Shown: positions 11,601 to 22,858 of the stretch, in pieces | Position numbering within the stretch: position 1 is the stretch's first letter | How the letters are laid out: every line of letters starts with the position of its first letter | Assembly (NCBI RefSeq): GCF_963678635.1 | Contig: NC_087064.1 | Location: forward strand, 33,456,369-33,520,368 | DNA: 64,000 bases | Source of the DNA: Symsagittifera roscoffensis | Taxonomy: Eukaryota > Xenacoelomorpha > Acoela > Convolutidae | Direction: 5' to 3' | Program-made: the position numbers and the translations under genes | The notes under the pieces: model-generated | Seen by the model: only the letters and a program-made list of their open reading frames with translations | Database searches by the model: none | What the model was told of the DNA's origin: nothing

Positions 11601-13437
11601 TTACAATATGCCCTATAACAAAACCCAAACAGATTAAAGCTTTAGAACTAATTAGAACTAATTTTATGCTCTTTTATTTCTATCAAGAAACGCGTGAAGC
11701 AAAAAATCAAGTGTGAGAACTATCAATGTTGATCAAAAAATTAAAAAATGTGTTTTCACTTGTGTACATTTTGTTTTTGTATAACTACCAGGCTTTAATT
11801 GCAGGCATAATGCTAATAAATCATCAAAAAATCACCTGCAAATGGGACAAGTCAGCGTTAATTTTCCAGCGTCGATTTCTTCGGTCTGGAGTTTTGACCT
11901 TTTTCGTTGTCTTTATTCCTCTTATTTAAGGATTTTGCTTTCCTTTTATTTTGACAAAAGAAAAACGATCCTTCCTCTTGAAAAAACCCGGGTGTAATTT
12001 TTTAAACTATGAAAAAAATGACGGTTAGACAACAAATAACAACAAATTATTTTGGTCAATTTTTTTGGTTTAAAATTATATGACCTTTTGAAACAACGTT
12101 CTTCCTTAGGATAGCTTTGTAAAAAGGACAAAAAGATATCATGTAAAATATTAGAATTTTTTTTGAAGAACTTGTTGTCACCATTTTCTTTGTTTCCTTA
12201 TAATTACCTCAAGCTTGAACCAAAAATTACAGCACTTTTGCCTAAGACTGATTTTAATTTTGGAGGCTTTTTAAATCTACTGGGTCAAGAGTAGGAAAGC
12301 GCATGGTACGTTGAGCCTAATTGATCTTTCGGCTTATGTATATTTTTTCCGGGTTCAATATCTGGCTATGCACTGAGGAAACCGCATATATATCAGGTAT
12401 ATGCTCCTTTCCCTCACCCATTGTATAATATCCTTTTCACCAGTGGTATCAAAGTTGACTTGGATTATATTTTCTGTCAACAAACAAATATATTTGCCCC
12501 GGATATGGATGATATGACAAAATTTGCATCTAACTAACTTATTTCGGCACGGACCAAAAATAAGTAAAATAAGAGAAAATTTAAGACCATTCCTTGCTTC
12601 GGTCAAGATAAAAGACCACGTGTTAATGCAATTTACTCCGGTTAATAAAGCATATATATTTCACCACTAGTTAACCTTTGATAGAAAATATCTAAACCTG
12701 CAAAAATTCCTTAATTTTGCAAAATTACATGAAATTAAATTGTCTTCTTCTCAATTATAAAAACTAACAGCGTGTATAAATGAACAGTCAAAGCTCGTTT
12801 AGTTTTCGTTTTGTATTGGTAGAAAAAGGTATGTTTGCTTCAAAAAAGTTTGAGTTACTTAACTATTCATAAATTCAGGTATGATGAGTATTTATCAGTC
12901 TTTGTCCCTTTCTTGACCGTTGAATTTTGTGGAAATAGTTTTAAGTCGTTTAAAAAATAGTTTGAAAATTTTTCACGGCATTGTATCATCTAGCATAAGC
13001 TCGACTAATAAAAGAAGTACATTGAAAATTGTATCGAGTGGCATGAAAAGCCGAAACAAAATCAAATTATTGTAAAACAAAGTATATATTTTAAGCAAAG
13101 CAAATCATGGAAATTACTGTTTTTCACACAATTAAAAGTTTGCGCCCAAATCAATGCTCGGCTCAAGCCACTACAAATTGAGGTGTGACTGGCTCTATTT
13201 GGGTGTTTATAATTTTCATTTGCTTTTTGGTTGCTTAATTTCTCCATTGCACAATTTTCTATTTCTTGGAAATTCAAGTTTAATTTGAACGTATTATGGT
13301 TATTGTATTGAATGTCTGAGAACTGAAGCTTTCCTAATTATACTAGGTGATTTAATTTTATTTTTACAATCGTTTATGCTGAGTGAGTTTTATGCTGGTC
13401 GAGCGGTTATCTTTTGCGCGACTCCACAGTTGGTGTA
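8630..13437. other. Intergenic, no gene recognised
   Basis: Only short AT-rich frames occur. Two overlapping frames at 9076-9452 are slightly richer in charged residues (a Lys/Glu/Arg-rich stretch near 9370-9440), but they have no family motif and no partner exons. I see nothing else supportable. Confidence 0.5.
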
Positions 13438-13445
13438 GAATGAAA
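13438..13445. repeat. Target-site duplication, left (8 bp)
   Basis: The sequence gaatgaaa directly precedes the MITE and is identical to the copy at 13911-13918. Confidence 0.85.
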
Positions 13446-13910
13446 CGGTGCTGTATATATTAGGCAAAAACTATATTAGGCGAAAATAAAAATGTTAAGT
13501 TTAGGCAAAAATTTTGATGATGAAAGTGTATATTTTAGCAAAAATCCCCTAATTTTCCAGACGACATTGACAAGAAGCGATTGAAGACTGCAAAGCCGTT
13601 TGTCGATTCAAGGTCGCCGGCGGTCGATTCAAGGTCGATTCAAGGTCGCCGGAGTATACCAGCTCTAATTTTCGCAAAGAGTCCTACCCTCTGTTGGCAA
13701 GCTGACAACACGTTGGCGCAACTGCAGCGGTCACTATTTGACCGTTTATTTGCTGTTTGAAAATTATCATAAGTGTTTTGTATGTAGCAATGGAATGACG
13801 TAAGTAATCACATACAGTTTCTGCTAAAATGTACACTTTTTTATCAACGTTTTTGCCTAACTTTAACACTTTTTTCGCCTAATATAGTTTTTGCCTAAAT
13901 AGCCGCACCC
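13446..13910. mobile_element. hAT-like MITE, 465 bp, with long inverted repeats and 8-bp TSD
   Basis: The two ends are long imperfect inverted repeats of about 95 bp. The left end (13446 to about 13545) and the reverse complement of the right end (about 13815-13910) share the blocks ttaggcaaaaactatatta, ggcgaaaa, tttaggcaaaaa and gtgtayattttagc. The element is flanked by an exact 8-bp direct repeat, gaatgaaa, at 13438-13445 and 13911-13918. An 8-bp target duplication fits the hAT superfamily. No transposase is encoded, so it must have been mobilised in trans. The middle holds internal direct repeats of ggtcgattcaaggtcgccgg and partial versions (about 13605-13650). Confidence 0.85.
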
Positions 13911-13918
13911 GAATGAAA
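13911..13918. repeat. Target-site duplication, right (8 bp)
   Basis: The sequence gaatgaaa directly follows the MITE and is identical to the left copy. Confidence 0.85.
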
Positions 13919-16900
13919 ACAAAAAGAGTGCTTATAGATTAAAACCCCCCATTAATAAATTTTTAACAGTTCTTTAGGTACTCATCTAGCAAAAAACTTT
14001 AAATTGATTTATTCAATCAATTTTCCCAATTTACATGTAATATTGAAAAATTAAATTTCATAAATTGCTTGCTTGTAAAGTTTTACATAAATGGCATAGG
14101 CTGGAAAAATTAGATTAGGTTAGTGCCAAAAGATCAAAACTATTTTACTTGATCGCAAGTAGTTATGCTTCACAGAAACTTCGAAAACGCATCAGTCAGT
14201 CCAATTCATTCTAACTTGGTTATGAGAAGTCTGGGAGCACAAATTGGCGACAAAAGCTGAAAACTTCAAAATTAAACAGAGAAAACGGAGAAATTTATGA
14301 GGACGTTTTCGAGAAGAACTTTAAGATATGTAGAGCAAATAATTTTTCAGACAAAACAATGGATCTATTTAACAATCTCGAGTCCCCTATGGTATCTACT
14401 AAAGAACCTTCATCCCTATAATTAAATACAGTAAATTAGTTTTAGAGCTTTGCATTGAGAATTCTAATTTTTCTCCAATCTGATTGGTTGAAAATTCGAC
14501 TAAATTAATCTAAGTAACAATCTCTCCCACGTTCTTGAAAGAGGAAAGGCTGTTTTGTATATCCAAAACAATTTTTTAATTGCACTCTAGCGCCCAGAAA
14601 TACATTTTATATAAACCATCAGATATTCTTCATCAACCCAAATATTTTTGTTCAACAGGAAAATTCGAAGAAAAAAGTAATGCTTTGGGGCAGAGATATT
14701 GCTGTACACAAAAAAGTTTGCTGCATGATAAACACAGTTTTTTTAAGAAAATTTTTTTCAAGTTTTGAAATGTGGTCCACAAGTATTCTTGATTCAAATA
14801 TTTTATTCTCAATTCCGGATCTTAATAAATTTTAATTGGAGCAAACGTCCAAATATTAATGCAGTTTGTGAAAATATCTCTTTCAAAAGAAATACTTATA
14901 TAATTATTTTGAAATCACTTTTTAAATAAGGGAAAAAATGTAATATGATTAATTTTTTTTTGTGTTTTTTTTGTTCTCTCACTTTGTTTTACTCCTGGTA
15001 ATGGCATTAACACTGTATTAAGCTAAATTTTTAATAACAACTGGTTAAGTTAGAAAATAGGTCTTGTAACTTTTATCTTTAGAGTCCGACACGTGCTGAG
15101 ACGTGTAGGACTGTATGTAAAAAAACTCACTGATAAGTCTTTAAAGCTCGGTGAAAAGTTTTAACGATTTTTTTTGTAAAAATTGTGCCACCTGATAGTT
15201 TTTGATTGCATATGCTCAAAATTTAAATCATATGGCTAACGGTAGGAAAATTACGGCTGTTTGAAAAATGCTTGTTAGGATAATTATTGCGCGCAAGTTT
15301 TCTGTTTTTTGTTTTCTCTACACGCTCTGGCGATTTTGCGTGCTGTTTATATAAATTATTTGAACAATAACTTCAGCAAAAGTATAATTGTTGAATTTTT
15401 TCAGCGGAAGTCAAAGAAAATAGTTTAAAAATTATCAGTTGATTCTTTTGAATAATCAACACAGATTGCATTTCTGCAAACCAGTTGATCCCAACTTTAA
15501 GGCGCCCAAAGCTTGGCATTCGGTACTTGAAATTGTGTTCATGGCAAATTTTTTTCAGTTTGTGATTTTTCTAAGTATGAAAACTACACCGACTTTAAAA
15601 ACAGTCTGATTTTTTTTTCGTCTTGATGCTAGTAAAATTATACACGTGTTGCACGATGTCCCAAGCGGGATAAAAAGCATAAAATTTGCTTAATCATCAA
15701 AAATCCTGTAGCTTAATGCTACGCGAGCAGCGAGGATTTTTTTTCGTGTAAATTTCTTCATTTAGTTACGACCATTATAAATTGAGAAGAATTTTGTATT
15801 TGATGTGTTTTATTTTTTTTTCACGCAAAATTGTATAGAGTTGAGTGCAAAACTAAGCAGTTTTCTCCATAATGTTTATTGGAATAAATTGAGTGATATA
15901 TCATAACAAAGTCCTTTCAGTGGTGATTCGGAAGATCTTGAAAATTTTTCAAGCGATTATCCCAGTGTCGAGAAAAACCGGTTCTGTTATATGATAATTA
16001 GGCTATCAAAACTTGATTTCAAGAAAAAAGTTGGAAAAGCTTCATTTAGTTTTGTTGGCATTAAAAAAATTTTCAAAAATTGTTGCAATTAATGTGTTAA
16101 AAAATTGAAAACCAATTGTTTTTTAATTATTTTTGACGTTTAATTTTTCAAAACAAAAGTTAATAATTATTTCCAACTCCTAACTCTTTAATATTTGAAA
16201 AAATCTCTCGTATCTCTCGTCACATCGCGCAATAAAAATGTCACTAATCTTAAGAAAAAAAAAACAAAAAAATAATACCTCAATTTTGTGTAGTTTTTTT
16301 CAACAACAACTGGTTATTTTTTAATGATTTTTGACATTTTTTGTTAAATTTTTGAGCGCTACTTGCTTTTTTTTATTTTGCCTGTTTTTTTTTTAAAGAA
16401 AACAAAACTTTGCTGATAAAATATTTTTTGCGTTTCTTAATAGTAACGATATTATAGTTCAATTTCTAGAAAAATGCTTCACCTGCGAGTATGTTCTCAT
16501 ATTTAGCGAATTTCGAATAAGGCAGTTAAGCTTTGGCTGTTTCAAGTACCAATTTTTTCCTTTATTGTGCTTTAAATTATCGGATTTTAAAAAAATTTCG
16601 CTGCTCACTTTTTGTGTATTCGAAAGCTCAGATTTTCCAGTGGACGAACTTTCAAATGACGAATTTATTGAATCATGTTTTCAAAACTTTCATTCAAGAA
16701 GCCAATTAGTTTGAGTGAAATCGTCGAATTATTTCTTTTTCAAGTTTGTCTCATAAAGTTTCAAGAACGTATTGAACTACAAAGTAGTACAAAAAAGTTC
16801 ATACTCAATACATACGCTCAACAACCAGGTTGACCTCCATGCACTAAAAAAGCTTCTCACACAATTTCATACAATTTATCTATGAAAAAATGCAAATCAT

Positions 16901-17967
16901 TGATTTCTCTTTCATTAAAATTGCATGATTAGCACTTTTTCATAATAAAAGAGTAGGACCATGTAAGATATGAAAAGCTTAATATTTCACGCAGTCCAGA
17001 CCCAATTTTCTATACAAAAAAAACCAAAAAATCACAATGAGGGTTTTAAGTAAAACTTGATATCTTTTTTGTTAATTTGCCATGCATAATTGCGTTTCTC
17101 AAAACTGTTTCTCCATACATTATCGATTTGCTTCGAAAAGATAAAGAGTTAACGGATGGTTTGACTGGCTTCTTGAATCCCGAAATTAGTTAAAGTGTCT
17201 GAGATTATCCTTGTGTTTTAAGTTAACAGAGAAGGTTGAAAAGATCAGGCTCCTTTTTTGAGCTGATTGGTTTATAGTATTGAGGGTTCAATTCAGTCCC
17301 TTGCACGCGATTCTTCTACTGAGGTGATTTTTTTTAAGGTCAGTCATATCTTTTTTTGTAGAGATTGCATATTTGCGCACTTTTTAGAATGTTCAGAACA
17401 AAAACATTGACAAATTCTGATTCTGAAGAAATCGTTTTTAGCTCTCTCAACGTAAACTCATAAAAGATACTAAGGAAGTTCAGTTGAAAACTTTGAGGGT
17501 GTAAGTACGTTGAAACTTTTATGAGATAAAACGAGGATAAAAACGAAGTAATGTACTGAGTTCAAACGTCTGTTTGTAGTTTTCACAAGCTTCTCTAGTT
17601 CGTTAATGACTGCTTTACGGTGTGCGATATTTATTCGAAAACTTACTTTATATTTTAAGATTTTTAGGTTTTTTCATATCGTATTGAGATTTTTTCATAA
17701 CGGAGTTCTTTTTTGATAAGAGTTTTTCATAAGAATTTTTTTTTTTATTTTACTTGATTAGTTTATTCGAAAAACAGAGTTTCAACTTATTGAACAGGCC
17801 AAAAACGCTATTTTTGGGCACTGTTTCTGAAGGGTTTGACCAAAAAAAAAAACATTTTTTTAATCCTCCCACCTCTCAAAATTAGGTATATATTGCCGTC
17901 AAAAGCGCCTTAGTGAAAATTTTAGGCTCGATCAGCCAAAAATGGATGTCGTTCAACAGTGCCAAAA
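13919..17967. other. Intergenic, AT-rich; one strong hairpin
   Basis: No coding exon is recognised. The only distinct structure seen is the hairpin at 15083-15112, listed separately. The rest is AT-rich sequence with long A and T runs. Confidence 0.5.
15083..15112. repeat. 12-bp stem hairpin with 6-nt loop
   Basis: The left arm agtccgacacgt and right arm acgtgtaggact pair with a single mismatch around the loop gctgag. It stands out because its GC content is much higher than its surroundings. It lies in no recognised gene. Confidence 0.7.
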
Positions 17968-18005
17968 GGGGACCCTTTGGGTGGTGAGGGGGGTGGGGGG
18001 GGGGG
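17968..18005 (+). other. G-quadruplex-forming G-rich tract
   Basis: Four G runs (968-971, 979-981, 988-993 and an 11-G run at 17995-18005) lie within 38 bases, with short spacers. This satisfies the usual G-quadruplex pattern on the plus strand. A GGA-repeat tract follows (18016-18028). No gene is recognised around it. Confidence 0.7.
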
Positions 18006-20479
18006 TCCTATTCTTGAGGAGGAGGAGGAAAAAGGGTAAAGGGGAGTTATATGTTCTGGTGTTATGTATAAGATATAAATGATTGGTTCGAAGTTGCTTA
18101 ATAGAAACCTCGTGGTTGATTCAATGCCTCGCAGCAGAACTGACCTCAATTTGCTAATTCAATTTTTCACTTACTTTTTCGACTCAATGTAATGAAAGCT
18201 ACACTTACTTAAGTTATCCTGGTAGACCCGGTATGAAAAATGAACCCCTGTATTTTTAAGTCTCCGGGCTAATTTATCCGTTATTTCAACCTGGGGGCTT
18301 TAATTCGAAGTCAGAAAAGTGCTAGATAGTATTTTTTAAACACACAATAGATAGCAACTAGCTTACTAGCTCCACGTTTTAAATTTCACCAATTTATCAA
18401 GTGAATCTGACAAAAAATCATCATCTAGTATTTTTAGTTTACATATATACATTTTGTCTCAAGGGGAGTGGCTCTGAAATACCTCTACACTTTTAATTAA
18501 GCAACTCGGAGCTAGTTTTTTCAAACGTATCGACTCAATTTTGTCCTTTGTTTTACGTTCCTCAAAGCGAAATCATGTTGGTTGAATTAAATTATTTTTT
18601 GCTCTCACTCTCTAATTTATTTGTTACCTGAATTAATTTCATTTACCTTGCAAGCAAGTTACTTATAAAGTAATTTTTTTGCACTGTGTTTCAACAACAC
18701 TGTTAAAACCCTGATTCGGCCCCCAAAAAGGCAAAAAGAAAACCTTTTTCGCTAACGCTGTTTTGTTTACCTTGTTTTATTCCATATACACTAAGACTAT
18801 AGTATATATTTTTTCTATTTCTGACTGTTTTGTTGATCTTATAATTTGGTTCAGTTTCCGTTATGGCTGCTCAAGATAGCAGAACTTAGAATTTTGGAAA
18901 AACTCTTTTTTTGAATTCTTTGCACCATTAGATTCTTCATTAGTTCTGCTCCAATTATTCCTCCTGCTCCAAATATTTGCAAAATCCGGGAAAAAAACTG
19001 AATATTTTTTCACAATTTCATTGTTTATTGGCAAACGAGAGGTAATATTATAACTTTTTCTCAGTCGAATTAATGCGAATGCGAATTGAAAACAGAAAAT
19101 AGTCACATTTGGGAGTGCGTTGTAAAGTTAAATGGGAAATTAGTTTATTATCGGAGTCACCTGAGCCCTATCCTAACCCAACTCTCACCCTCTCAGTTCT
19201 TCGCTAAAAGAAACAAAATTTTAGAAATTTCGTTTTTTTTTTCACTCCTTAAAAGAGAATTATCAGGTTGGATTTCAAGCTTAAGTTTCATCCCGAGGTA
19301 CAAGGTGAGATTTTCTGTTCATATATATGTCAAATTTTGTCAAATTTAGTATAGTTTGTTACTCTTGATACTTGGAGGCTATTGAAAATTAAAACTTCTA
19401 GAGTTTACAGACAGATAAATATTTGAATTGCTTCCCTGTTTTTATAGAAATGCTGGGGATCATTGGAATAAAGTACTTTTTAAATTTGTTTCTTGAAGTA
19501 AACGCAAAAATATTTTTGCTGATCCAAATCTAAAACTTTTCATTAATAACAACTTGTAATTAATGAAACCTTCAAAAACATTCGTTTTTTAGCTCCAAAA
19601 AGAGCTCTTAAGCGGTCATTTGCACTGCAGTAGTTGGAAGGCGTCTTTTTCCAGAAATTGTGGTCATTTGATTGTGGCGGTCGTTGAAACCAATTTTAAC
19701 GACCAATTGAAACCAAAGGGCGTTGACCAGCTAACCTACTCTGATGTATGCGGATTAAAATTGTGCGTTTTAAATTGTCAGTGCTGGTTGAGTTGCTGTC
19801 TGACAAAGAAAAATATGATTGTCTTTGAAATTGAAGAGAAAACAAAAAACAGCGTATTTTGTATATTTTTTATGCGTGACTGTTTGAAACTTTTATTAGT
19901 CTTGCAGATGTGGTTTTTGGTGACAGCAAGATGAAATTTTTCTTCGACCGAAAAATCAGGTCAATTGACCATCTTTTTGATATTAACCCTTTCAATTTAT
20001 AAAGCTAACTCTTTATAGGCCTGTGGAATCTATTTTTGCGACAGCAAATTGAGTTTTTAAATTTTGCTCAAAAATAAAGAATTTTATAGAAAGGGATTAA
20101 ACTCGAATGAAACTTGTTTTCAAGCATTTTTCCGGCCCAACTTTTTTCAAATTGAATTGGCCCTTCATAAAGCAATTTGATAAAAGTGTTGACTTACTAC
20201 AAGACAATTCGAAACGTGGAGACTTACCTTGAATTTTTCAACCTATATTTTAAAATGATGTTTTGAGCATATTTCGCATCTTGCATTAAAATCAGAAAAC
20301 AGCAAAACTTTCGGCTATCAATTAGCAGAAAACATTAACAGAATTTTCAACTTTTTTCGCGTTGATTCCCAGCTGATGTGATACAATTAATTGGAAGCGG
20401 AAACGGTTTAAATTTCAAAAGCAACGATCAAATTAAGTGAAATGAAAGTTAAGGTAGATATGAATGAAAAGTACGTTCA

Positions 20480-20860
20480 CGCCGTGCTGCCTGCCGTGGT
20501 TTTATTATCCTGTTCCTCCCGTAGCGTGTCTTGGGTGCTGCTGCTAGTGCATTGTGTATCTTAGATCCCTCCCGCTTAAGCAAGCAGAGAGTAAGCTATT
20601 TCAGCTCAGAGCAAACAAAAAAGGGGGACAAATCAATCGATATTTGTGACTGGCTCTCAATATTTCTGATGGCACAAAGCCTCTTTTCAAGACGTACTCA
20701 AAGTCTAACTCGAGCACACAGAACAGCCTAGCACACCACACGCCACGATGAAAATAACTGACGGCACAGCACAAGGCGTAGCGCGGCTATGCTGATGAAC
20801 GGCAGTGGCGATACACCGCGGCGGCGATGCTCAGATACAAAACAACTCAACTCAGAATTA
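20480..20860. promoter_or_regulatory. GC- and CpG-richer island, possible promoter
   Basis: This stretch is visibly richer in GC and CpG than the rest of the window (for example cgccgtgctgcctgccgtgg, gcgtagcgcggctatg and acaccgcggcggcgatgc). It holds no conserved reading frame. It could be a promoter or untranslated first exon, perhaps of the zinc-finger gene 6 kb downstream, or an old insertion. This is inference from composition only. Confidence 0.3.
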
Positions 20861-22813
20861 CGGATATATGGCATTAAATATATTAGCGCAAAAACATATT
20901 GCTGAAAATTGGGGGAAAATAACAAAGCGGGATTGTTTTCGATTTTCAGTCCCATTCCTACCACATTGCCATCAGTTCAGTTCAGGTGTTCAATTCTATT
21001 CACCGGCATTGAAAATTTATATTATCGAGATATATGAAAGGCGAAGAACGGAATTCCATGTTTAACTACTCAGCTAGCGTTTTTATGGCGTAAAATTAAT
21101 CAGTTTTTATCTGACAAAACGCATGGCTAGTTTTGAAAGGAGAATCATATAAATCAAAGTCGATTGTTTTTGTTTTGTCATGCAAATTAATTGCCGTATC
21201 GGCCATTTTTTCCTTTCTCAACGTTTTAGTACAAAAAAGGGCGACCGGTTGAAGACTTTGCTGCTCATTATTCCAGCGAGACAGCCGTGTAATAAAAGAT
21301 GACAGAGATCTCCTTTAAAGATTCGTTTCCCTAAAATCTGCTCCCAATTGATTTTTTCATCTCTACTCTTCTGAAAAAAAAACACTGTACTGAATTAACG
21401 TGAAGGTCCAGTTCCAAAACAAAACAACCATACTATAATTTTGACCATTTTGTTTGAACTTCAGTTCATTCGGTTCCTCTGGGCCGTAAAATTGATTGCA
21501 ATTTTAATTGTGTCTTTTAACATCACAAGCCCGCTTTTGGTCTTAAACGAGTCATTAACCATTACCACGCTAGACATTATTACAAAGCCACATTATTGCA
21601 GGTAAGACAATAAAACTAAACAAAATTCACATCAAATTCAGTGTACACTGCCTTACCTTTAGTCTCTATAACTGTTTCTCAAATTAAGTAATAAAATCGA
21701 AACAGTTTTACCAATGCGAGACCTTTGTATCGCCTGTTCACCATTTATTGTTTTCGGATCAAGTAGTAGTTTGACTTGCGTCATTTAAAACCCAATGAAT
21801 TTTTAAAAACTTTGTTTCATCGCTCGTAGCAATTAATGTTTGAAATGCAGGTATGCTTTCTGACTTTTCAACCAACCTGTTTTTTAGTGCTAAAGTACGA
21901 AACACCCATATTAGGAGAACGCAATTTTTTTTCAAAATTCTTCATTTTCTTAAACATTTTTATTGCAACCACAATGACTTTTAATATCTTTTTGAACAAA
22001 TTCAGATGCCTCAAAGCGAGTGTTGCACCATAGGAAAATTTTCTAGAAAAGTTTTTTGATTCTAAAAAATCTATATACCGTCTTTTTTCTAAAGAGAACA
22101 GCCCTCGATTAAATGATGCCCTCTATCAAAAAACGCTTTAAGTGAATGACAAATAAATTGAAATATTTCAAAAAGTTATCATTAGTCGTCTCCAAAAGAA
22201 CTTTTGAAATCTATTGTTTTTAGTTTTGACAGACTCATATAAAAGACCATAATCAGATGGTTTAATAAAATACGTGGCTCTTATTTGAGAAAATACGATA
22301 TTTCAAAAAAAAAATCACTCGATGGTGCCTATAAAATATTTTATTGTTTTAATTTTTGCTAAATCAAAAGGAGTAAATGATCATTCAAAGTGCCACTTTT
22401 ACCTCCTTGCAATGTGGGAATGGGGTTTGAGTACTGGTCGGAACTATTTTCATTTTCAGCATGTTTGAAACTGAAATTATTTTCCTGTACTAATTGAGTT
22501 GTCGATTTATCGCTTAAATTTTAATGGCTCATTTGCCACATCACGTACTTTTTTTCGCTATAAACATTTCATTATGGTTGCAATTTTGGTTCATAGTAGT
22601 GTCAGGGGGACTTGAGATGAAAAAAATGGCTCTTCTGGTTTCTGCTCAAAATTTCTATCCGCTTTCGTAAGTTTTTTTCCGTAGCTTATTTAATATTAAA
22701 GTGTTTTGCTTGGCATGTTTGCATACGATGAATGTTATCTAGACATTCAAATATTTTAGTAAAACTGGTTTTTGTAACGTTTTTCTTTTCCCCCACTTCT
22801 GTATTTTTTATTT

Positions 22814-22858
22814 TTGTGTTGTATCACAAGTGATGCGAAGCTGTGCTTGGCCTCCGAG
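22814..22858. repeat. Dispersed repeat copy 2 (partner near 4.2 kb)
   Basis: Imperfect match to 4195-4241; both carry tgtgttgtatc, caagtg and a gcraagct block in the same order. Confidence 0.45.

Noticed and set aside
19620-19934. 104-codon Cys-containing open frame
   Set aside because: No spaced Cys pattern of a known domain, no signal peptide, no partner exons; likely chance.
20531-21065. Open frames across the GC-richer island
   Set aside because: They begin at non-ATG codons or overlap on both strands, and show no domain; better explained by composition.
22620-22667. Candidate first exon for the ZC3H10-like gene (ATG at about 22618, donor tttc|gtaagt)
   Set aside because: It leaves in phase 2, while the exon at 26978 needs phase 0 entry; joining them gives an early stop. 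It would need another unseen exon.
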